A DNA stretch of 64,000 nucleotides. It comes from Candidatus Hydrogenedentota bacterium. Lineage in GTDB: Bacteria > Hydrogenedentota > Hydrogenedentia > Hydrogenedentales > JAEUWI01. The stretch is taken from contig JAEUWI010000002.1 in the NCBI GenBank assembly GCA_016791475.1, forward strand, positions 124,001-188,000, given 5' to 3'. This document shows positions 57,956 to 64,000 of the stretch, piece after piece. The notes beneath the pieces were generated by a model, which saw only the letters and a list, made by a program, of their open reading frames with translations, made no database searches and was not told where the DNA came from. Every line of letters begins with the position of its first letter. Positions within the stretch are counted from its first letter, which is position 1. The position numbers were made by a program, and so were the translations under genes.

Positions 57956-59785
57956 ATGGCCTGGTACCTCGCACTCGAAGGCGGCGGCACCCGAACCAGC
58001 GCCGGACTCTACGAGGATGATCGCCTCGTTGCCGAGTCGGTCGCGGGGCCCTCGAACCCCCTGGCCTATGGCGTAGCCACCACGGCGGGTGTCATTGCTT
58101 CCCTGGCCCGTGAGTTGATTCCGCCCGATGTGCACAACGTGACCGTCCTGGCCGGCGTTGCCGGTGTAATGTCGCGGCGCATCGCCCAGGACATCGCCTC
58201 CCAGCTCGCGGCCGTGCCCCGCCTGGGCGCCCTCTGTATCACAACCGATCTCCATCCTCTTGCCTACGCCCATTTCCCCGACAGCCCCGGCATGCTCGTC
58301 ATCGCCGGTACCGGGGCGTCCATCCTGGTGCACGACGGTACCCATCGCTTCGTGCGTGTCGGTGGCAGAGGGCCCGTGATGGGCGATGAGGGCAGCGCTT
58401 ATCAGATTGCCGTCGCCGCGCTGCGGGCCATCGCCCGTGCGGAAGACGGGGTGGGCGCGAAAACTCCCCTGCAGCAATTGCTCCCGGAAGCCTTGAAGCT
58501 TGCCGATTCCGAAGCGCTCATTCCCTGGTCCCTCGTGGCGTCGCGCCAGGAATTGGCGGCGTTGGCCCGGGTGGTGGACAAGGCCGCGCAGGAGGGCGAC
58601 CCGGTTGCCCGCGCCTGCATCACGGCCCAGGCGCGCCAGCTCGCCTCGCTCACGCTGGCCGCTTTGTGGCAATTGCCCGGCTCGGATCCCGTGCCGCTAA
58701 TCGTGCAGGGAAGCGTGATCGAAGATTGTCGTCTTTTTCGCGACACTTATCTGGACGGCGCCTGTTGCGAGCGACGTCTGCAGCTCACTGAATTACGCTA
58801 CAAGAACCATCGCGCCGTACTCGAGTTGAGACATCTCGCGGGCGATGAAGACTGGTGTCATCGCTTTGCGCCGACCACTTCGGCCGTCGCCCCCACGGAA
58901 GGGGCCTGCCGGGGTATGGAGCCGCTGGACCGCATGTCGCCCGCCGCGCTGGTGGCGGCCATGATCGGACACGAAGCGATGGTGGGCCGGGCCCTGCGGC
59001 AGCAGGCCAGCCACCTGAGCGACGTGGTCAAGTTGGCCGGGCAAACGATCAGTCGGGGCGGTCGAATAATATACATGGGCGCCGGAACCAGCGGACGCCT
59101 CGGGGTGCTCGACGCATCGGAGTGTCCGCCCACCTTTGGCGTGGACCCTGAGCGTGTGACGGGGATCATGGCCGGCGGGGATGCAGCCCTCCGGGAGGGC
59201 GCGGAAGGTGCGGAAGACGACGCCTGCCAGGGGGTAGCGGATCTCTTCCAATGCAAGCCCTCTCCCGACGACCTGGTTGTAGGCATCGCCGCGTCGGGTA
59301 CGACGCCTTATGTCCGCGCCGCACTGGATGCGGCACGGGCGGAAGGGATTCCGACGGTGCTGCTGTGCTGCAATCCCCAGATCCCGGAGAACGCCGCCGA
59401 CCACTGCATCACCCTGCCCACGGGCGCGGAAGTGCTCCCGGGATCCACCCGGCTCAACGCCGGTACGGCGACCAAGGTCGCCCTTAATATTATTTCCACC
59501 GGGGCCATGGCCCTGTCGGGTTTCGTTTATCAGGGGCAGATGGTCTGCATGCGGCCCACCAACGCCAAACTGCGCAAGCGTGCCGAGCGCATGGTGGCGG
59601 CCCTCGCCACGGTTTCTGAGGAGGAAGCCCGGCGCGCGTTGGAAGTCGCCGATTTCCAGATCCCCATCGCCCTGATCATCCTTGCGCGAACGTGCACCCG
59701 GGAAGCCGCGATGGAACTTTACGCCGCCCACGGCGGACAGCTACACGCCATCCTGAACGGGGAAGCGACCGCGTGTCCCGAGTGA
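57956..59785 (+). CDS. murQ: Amino-sugar kinase fused to N-acetylmuramic acid 6-phosphate etherase (MurQ)
   Basis: A 609-residue fusion starting at ATG 57956. Residues about 1-310 form a BadF/GlcNAc-kinase-type ATPase: MAWYLALEGGGTRTSAGLYE (phosphate loop), LVIAGTGASILVHDGTHRFV and RVGGRGPVMGDEGSAYQIAV. Residues about 320-609 are MurQ: EPLDRMSPAALVAAMIGHEA, SRGGRIIYMGAGTSGRLGVL with DASECPPTFGVDPERVTGIM, VVGIAASGTTPYVRAALDAA, TLPTGAEVLPGSTRLNAGTA. The kinase should phosphorylate MurNAc, and MurQ then removes the lactyl ether to give GlcNAc-6-phosphate. The gene is coupled to a SpoIID-type enzyme, forming a peptidoglycan turnover unit. Confidence 0.92.
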   Translation: MAWYLALEGGGTRTSAGLYEDDRLVAESVAGPSNPLAYGVATTAGVIASLARELIPPDVHNVTVLAGVAGVMSRRIAQDIASQLAAVPRLGALCITTDLHPLAYAHFPDSPGMLVIAGTGASILVHDGTHRFVRVGGRGPVMGDEGSAYQIAVAALRAIARAEDGVGAKTPLQQLLPEALKLADSEALIPWSLVASRQELAALARVVDKAAQEGDPVARACITAQARQLASLTLAALWQLPGSDPVPLIVQGSVIEDCRLFRDTYLDGACCERRLQLTELRYKNHRAVLELRHLAGDEDWCHRFAPTTSAVAPTEGACRGMEPLDRMSPAALVAAMIGHEAMVGRALRQQASHLSDVVKLAGQTISRGGRIIYMGAGTSGRLGVLDASECPPTFGVDPERVTGIMAGGDAALREGAEGAEDDACQGVADLFQCKPSPDDLVVGIAASGTTPYVRAALDAARAEGIPTVLLCCNPQIPENAADHCITLPTGAEVLPGSTRLNAGTATKVALNIISTGAMALSGFVYQGQMVCMRPTNAKLRKRAERMVAALATVSEEEARRALEVADFQIPIALIILARTCTREAAMELYAAHGGQLHAILNGEATACPE

Positions 59786-61407
59786 GTTTCGACGCCCGCT
59801 GGACAGGGCTTGCGTTGCTGATATGTGGTGCGGCCTGGGTCGGCACTGGCTGCGCGCATCGCGCCGATGTGGACGACGTGCGTCCGCCCCAGCCCGCTAC
59901 GGCCCCGGCACCCGCCCCGGCGGCTCCGCCGCCGCCCAAGGCCCCCCCGACCCCGTCGCTCCCCCCGGAGCAGTTCCCCGTGCGGCTGCAATATGTACAG
60001 ACGACAGACTTCCAGGATGTCACGGCCAATCGGGAGCTGGTGGTCACGGCGCCCGGTCTCGGCCTGAAGCGCCTGCCTCCCGGCAATTGGCGCGTCTCGG
60101 CAAAGCAGACTGCCCCGCCCCAGTTCACCTACCCCGTGTACGTAAAAGCCTACGAGCACAACGAAACCGGCGCACTCCAGGAGGCCATGCGAACCTGGCA
60201 GGCGCAGGGCTATACGCCCTTCGTGACGACGATGGGGCGGGTTATCGAAGGGACCGGCGGAAGTCGCCACGACAATCGCCTCTACTGGCTCGCGCTCAAG
60301 AAATTTCCCACCCGGGAAGAAGCGGAAAAGCTCAAGACCCGACTTCATCGCGACAAGACCTGGGCGTGGGTGAAAGAAGAGGTAACCCGGCCCGCCGAAG
60401 CCGTGGTCACGGTGAGCAGCTCACTGGGTCAGGCCGTTGTTCAGGCCCGCGCCCCAGTCGTGTTCCGCACGGAAGGCAGCTTTGCCCTGCCCGAGGCGCG
60501 GCGTGGGCAGGCGCCCGTCGAGGTGCCTGGACCGCTTGATATCAGCATCGATCAGACGGGCCACATGGCCATCTGTGGTGAATTGCCACTGGAAGAGTAC
60601 CTGCGCGGTATTCTGCCGGCGGAGATGTACCCCTCGTGGCCAATCGAAGCCCTGAAGGCCCAGGCGGTCGCGGCGCGGAGCGAAATCATCGTCCATGCCA
60701 GGGGCAAGCACTACTTCGACGGCTATGACTTCTGTATCGAACAGCACTGCCGCGCCTTCGGCGGTCGCGCGGGGCACGAGGCATCCACCGACCGGGCCGT
60801 GGCCGAGACGACGGGCATGGTCATCGTCAACCCCGACAACAGCATCGTCCCGACCGTGTTTTCGGCGAACTGCGGCGGCTATACGGAAAGCAACGAGAAT
60901 GTCTGGGAAGGCGGGCCCGAAGAAGCCCTTCGCGGTCGCTTTGACGGTGCGGAGAAGGTCGAAGCGCCCGGTGATGTCGCCCGCTGGATTGCCCGCTCGC
61001 CCGACGCCTATTGCGCCCGCGACACCGCCAACTTCCGATGGACTCGAGAGATTCCCGTCGCCAAGATCTCGGCGCAATTCAACAATGAGCACGGAATTGG
61101 CAAGCTGAAATCCATCGATGTGCTGGAGCGCGGCGTAAGCGGGCGGGTGAAGTCTCTCCGCGTCACGGGAGACCGGAAGAGCGTGGTGATTCAGAAGGAA
61201 CTGAACATCCGCCGGGCATTCGAAAACCTGCCCAGCGCCCTGTGCACGTTCACCATCCAGAACGGGGTCGTGCAGATAAAAGGGGCCGGGTTTGGTCATG
61301 GGGTCGGACTCTGCCAGCATGGGGCGCACGGCATGGCCCTCGACAAGTACCCCTACGACGCCATCCTGCGCCACTATTTCACCGGGGTCGCTCTGGTCCA
61401 CCTCTAA
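59773..61407 (+). CDS. SpoIID/LytB-domain lipoprotein (putative lytic transglycosylase)
   Basis: A 544-residue lipoprotein. GTG 59773 has GGAAG seven bases upstream; GTG 59782, overlapping the murQ stop (GTGA), is the alternative. The N-terminus has a signal (TGLALLICGAAWVGTGCAHR, cleavage before Cys) and a Pro/Ala-rich linker. A SPOR-like region spans about 110-200 (YPVYVKAYEHNETGALQEAM). The SpoIID domain follows: LPLEEYLRGILPAEMYPSWP, EALKAQAVAARSEIIVHARG, CIEQHCRAFGG, FSANCGGYTESNENVW and IKGAGFGHGVGLCQHGAHGM. The catalytic Glu of SpoIID corresponds to the PAEM position. It would cut denuded glycan strands in the periplasm and release products recycled by the MurQ fusion. Confidence 0.9.
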   Translation: MSRVSFDARWTGLALLICGAAWVGTGCAHRADVDDVRPPQPATAPAPAPAAPPPPKAPPTPSLPPEQFPVRLQYVQTTDFQDVTANRELVVTAPGLGLKRLPPGNWRVSAKQTAPPQFTYPVYVKAYEHNETGALQEAMRTWQAQGYTPFVTTMGRVIEGTGGSRHDNRLYWLALKKFPTREEAEKLKTRLHRDKTWAWVKEEVTRPAEAVVTVSSSLGQAVVQARAPVVFRTEGSFALPEARRGQAPVEVPGPLDISIDQTGHMAICGELPLEEYLRGILPAEMYPSWPIEALKAQAVAARSEIIVHARGKHYFDGYDFCIEQHCRAFGGRAGHEASTDRAVAETTGMVIVNPDNSIVPTVFSANCGGYTESNENVWEGGPEEALRGRFDGAEKVEAPGDVARWIARSPDAYCARDTANFRWTREIPVAKISAQFNNEHGIGKLKSIDVLERGVSGRVKSLRVTGDRKSVVIQKELNIRRAFENLPSALCTFTIQNGVVQIKGAGFGHGVGLCQHGAHGMALDKYPYDAILRHYFTGVALVHL

Positions 61408-61873
61408 TTCCAGGCCAATCCACCGGCTTTGCCGGTTAGAATTCATCAGGCTCCGCCGTTCCACCGTCAATCTCTGTGACGATAATGCGGGAGGCTGACC
61501 GCCGTTGACGGTATACGCTTCCGCCGTCTCCGGAGGCGCTACGATATGCCGTCCCTGCGGTTCTAAACCCAAAGAGACTTTACACTCAATACACCGTGGC
61601 TCCTTTCAGGGGCCTTTCTCATACCACCGGCGCTACCGGTCACTTGTCTGTTCACATAAAACACACTATTCATATCTGGCGCAGTGGGGCCATATTTAGC
61701 CAATTGTAATTTCGCCCAAACTCTTATATTATTACGATCAGATACTGTGAATAATTTATTCCCGTCAAGCGATCAGCACCGCGCTCCTCGCTTCTGGCGT
61801 GTTTTTTCCGCCTGAGCCTCTGTGGTAAGGAATCAGTCATGACCTGTGCAAAACGGTTTCGGGGATCATTTCG
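61408..61873. other. Non-coding gap before the DUF1800 gene
   Basis: A 466-base stretch with no convincing gene. Its first part has small palindromes (CCGGC/GCCGG near 61422 and CCGGCGCTACCGG near 61630). Its second half becomes AT-rich and includes the promoter candidate at 61704-61732. Confidence 0.6.
61704..61732 (+). promoter_or_regulatory. Promoter candidate for DUF1800-DUF1501
   Basis: TTGTAA and TATTAT are 17 bases apart in an AT-rich patch about 140 bases upstream of ATG 61874. Confidence 0.5.
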
Positions 61874-63526
61874 ATGGCACTGCTAGACCCCTATGAAGTA
61901 GATGTGGACGGACCCTGGTCCGCCCGGGAAGCCGCCCACCTGCTCCGGCGCGCCACTTTTGGCGGAATCCCCGCCGAGATCGATGTGGCGGTTGGTGACG
62001 GCACGCAGGCGGCCATGGAAGCGGCGGTAGATGACCTGGTCACATTTCTGCCCCTCGATCCCCACCTTTCGGGTCCCGCCGGCCCCGACGGCTTCGGGGG
62101 TTCCATCGCGAGTCTGCCGAATGACGATTCCAACGAGGGCAAGACGCGCAGCCCGGTGGACGCTCGCTCCCTTTCGGCTCACCTGTTCTACCGCATGTTT
62201 TTTACCAGCCAGCCGTTCCAGGAGCAGTTCAACCTCTTTCTCCACGACCACTTCGTGTCCACCTATGCCCGAGTGGATCAGGTCATCCACCAGTTTCAGG
62301 CCACCGTGGATCGCGGCGAGGCGACGTCACGCGTTCTGCTGAAACAAAATCGGCTCCTTCGAGAGATCGGGGCCGACAGTTTTCGTGAAACGCTGATTCA
62401 GATCTCCCGCGAGACGGCGATGCTGATTTTCCTGGACAACTGGGTCAACGGTCTGGGTGAAGGACGCGCTCAGGAGAACTACGCTCGGGAAATTATGGAA
62501 TTGTTTTCCATGGGCGTGGACAATTACAGCGAAGAAGACGTCCGCGAGATCGCCAAGTGCTTTACGGGCGAGGGCCTTCCCAATTTTCGGGACGATGGCG
62601 CTCCGGACGCCTTTGACTACGGATTTCGTGTGGGTAATCACGTACGTGGGACCAAGACGGTTTTTGGGATCCAGGTCAGCGAGGATCTCAACGGGGGCGA
62701 GCTTGAACAGGTCGTGGACCTTATCCTGTCCCGCGTGAGCGTGAATCCCGACGTGAGCGGACTCGAGTCGCCCTACAACACGCTCCCCGCGGCGGCGGTC
62801 TACATGTCGTGGAAGCTGCTCCGGTGGTTTTTGAACCAGAATGTGGTGCTTGATCCGCCCGACCCGATCGTGCTGGAGCTTGCGGACTACATGCGGGGCA
62901 CGGACGATGGCGACTACCCCTTGCGGCGCTATCCTTATGATTTCCGGGCATGCATGCGAAAGCTCTTCCTGTCGAAGACGTTTCAGGATGTCGAGAATTA
63001 CTTTTCCATTGTGAAGACACCGGTCGATTTCTGTATCAGTGTCTTGAAATATACCCAGGCCGCCGTGGGCCGCGGGCCGGACACCTTCGACTATAATTCA
63101 CAATTCTTCGGGGGCCAGGCACCCGTCAGTCGTTTGCGCGAAATGGGGATGGAGCTCTTCAATCCTCTGGACGTATCAGGTTGGCGCCATGGACTTGCGT
63201 GGATCAACGCGGAGTATCTGCTCAACCGTTACGCCTTTGCCGAGAACAATCTCCTTCGCGCGCCGGTGGATGCGGAAGTCAACGCGCTGAACACCGCCAA
63301 CGGCGGGTTCCTGGATCCGACGGACCATGGGGGGATGATCGCCTATTTCACGGAGCTGTTTCTGCAAGACGACCTCGAGACCTGGGCGCCCGGCGCGACC
63401 GCCGAACTGACCGCGTTTCTGCAGGAGGCCGAAGCCACCATTTTCAGCACGGAAACCCGCTTCGAAGCCCAGGTGCGCGGCCTCATGTTTCTTCTCATGT
63501 CCCTGCCCGTGTGGCAGATGAAATGA
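61874..63526 (+). CDS. DUF1800-family protein
   Basis: A 550-residue protein. The N-terminus has the DUF1800 signature AREAAHLLRRATFGGIPAEI, followed by LSAHLFYRMFFTSQPFQEQF, NLFLHDHFVSTYARVDQVIH and LLREIGADSFRETLIQISRE. The motif AMLIFLDNWVNGLGEGRAQE, NYAREIMELFSMG and the closing RGLMFLLMSLPVWQMK are standard. No signal peptide is visible. DUF1800 proteins are nearly always paired with a DUF1501 gene, as here, and are abundant in Planctomycetes-like bacteria; the function is not established. The DUF1501 start lies 46 bases downstream. Confidence 0.95.
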   Translation: MALLDPYEVDVDGPWSAREAAHLLRRATFGGIPAEIDVAVGDGTQAAMEAAVDDLVTFLPLDPHLSGPAGPDGFGGSIASLPNDDSNEGKTRSPVDARSLSAHLFYRMFFTSQPFQEQFNLFLHDHFVSTYARVDQVIHQFQATVDRGEATSRVLLKQNRLLREIGADSFRETLIQISRETAMLIFLDNWVNGLGEGRAQENYAREIMELFSMGVDNYSEEDVREIAKCFTGEGLPNFRDDGAPDAFDYGFRVGNHVRGTKTVFGIQVSEDLNGGELEQVVDLILSRVSVNPDVSGLESPYNTLPAAAVYMSWKLLRWFLNQNVVLDPPDPIVLELADYMRGTDDGDYPLRRYPYDFRACMRKLFLSKTFQDVENYFSIVKTPVDFCISVLKYTQAAVGRGPDTFDYNSQFFGGQAPVSRLREMGMELFNPLDVSGWRHGLAWINAEYLLNRYAFAENNLLRAPVDAEVNALNTANGGFLDPTDHGGMIAYFTELFLQDDLETWAPGATAELTAFLQEAEATIFSTETRFEAQVRGLMFLLMSLPVWQMK

Positions 63527-63572
63527 CCGCCGGCCTCTGGCTCGGGAATAGAACCCCCGGAAGGATCACAAG

Positions 63573-64000
63573 ATGATATTGACGCGACGTGATTTTATAA
63601 AGGCGAGTCTGGGCAGTCTGGCCTACGTAAGCGCGGCCACCTCTGTGCCCGTCTGGGTGGCGAAGACGGCCCAGGCCCTCACGGGCACCGATCTCGGCGA
63701 CCGGATCCTCGTCTTTATTCAAATGGCGGGCGGTAACGACGGGTTGAACACCCTCATCCCCTTTCAAGACGACAACTATTTCAATGCGCGCCCCAACGTG
63801 GCCATCCAGTTGGACAATCAGATCGACATCGGGGACGGATTGAACGCGTTTCATCCGCGTCTGGTGGGGATTCGTAGCTGGTACGACGAAGGCAACGTGG
63901 CTTTCCTGCAGAATGTGGGCTATCCCAACCCGAACCTCTCCCATTTCCTCTCCACCGACTACTACGAATTTGGCGGATCCCCCGGGAGCCGCATTCCCCC
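63573..64000 (+). CDS. DUF1501-family protein, N-terminal part (cut by window edge)
   Basis: From ATG 63573, with GGAAGGAT upstream, the frame reads MILTRRDFIKASLGSLAYVS and stays open to the window end (about 142 residues). TRRDFIKAS is a twin-arginine signal, so it is exported folded. LVFIQMAGGNDGLNTLIPF and VAFLQNVGYPNPNLSHFLST are the hallmark segments of DUF1501, a family distantly related to alkaline phosphatases and sulfatases. It partners with DUF1800 directly upstream. Confidence 0.95.
   Translation, partial: MILTRRDFIKASLGSLAYVSAATSVPVWVAKTAQALTGTDLGDRILVFIQMAGGNDGLNTLIPFQDDNYFNARPNVAIQLDNQIDIGDGLNAFHPRLVGIRSWYDEGNVAFLQNVGYPNPNLSHFLSTDYYEFGGSPGSRIP

Overview
The window reads as a high-GC chromosomal segment from a free-living bacterium. 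It carries a paired DUF1800/DUF1501 secreted-protein locus, a PIG-L deacetylase, a FHA/sigma-54 regulator next to exopolysaccharide genes, many lipoproteins and frequent GTG/TTG starts. That mix is typical of the Planctomycetes-like and Hydrogenedentota-like part of the bacterial tree. The lineage is an inference; no rRNA or tRNA gene was seen to settle it.

Layout. 1-3.7 kb: the C-terminal end of an OLD-like ATPase/TOPRIM nuclease cut by the window edge, a secreted TIM-barrel-like protein and a DUF1016 nuclease. 3.8-18.1 kb: an envelope polysaccharide locus with a GT2 and a GT4 glycosyltransferase, a sugar epimerase, a TPR protein, an O-antigen-ligase/TPR fusion, a FHA-GAF-sigma-54 activator, one intact and one truncated polyprenyl glycosylphosphotransferase, and UppP. 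18.1-34 kb: mostly housekeeping and signalling genes on the minus strand: an ECF sigma/anti-sigma/periplasmic trio, cysS, modABC, an HDOD protein, a GspE/PilB ATPase, ftsY, tpx, a receiver-PAS-GGDEF protein and a PIG-L deacetylase. 34-43 kb: a KDPG aldolase followed by a heptamer-repeat element that encloses a broken four-helix-bundle gene, then MscS, lipoprotein, phosphoesterase, cNMP-binding, DUF421 and nucleoside-hydrolase-like genes. 43-45.7 kb and 54-57.8 kb: accessory zones with decayed and intact toxin-antitoxin loci, a DUF5131 protein and an IS30 element. 45.7-53.9 kb: ahcY, an ECF sigma factor fused to ankyrin repeats, and a fadN-fadA beta-oxidation operon. 57.9-61.4 kb: a kinase-MurQ fusion coupled to a SpoIID lytic enzyme, together a peptidoglycan turnover unit. 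61.8-64 kb: DUF1800 and the start of DUF1501.

The most unusual feature is a set of short (7- or 9-base) tandem-repeat arrays. Five of the six seen overlap or lie within about 15 bases of a stop codon, and several are arranged as inverted repeats. The largest forms a symmetric structure: 34 ATGAAGG/GTGAAGG units on one side, five inverted units on the other, and a four-helix-bundle (S23/IVS-type) gene with a single amber codon between them. The GTG variant lies proximal to the gene on both sides. I consider this the best candidate for an undescribed mobile or structural element here.
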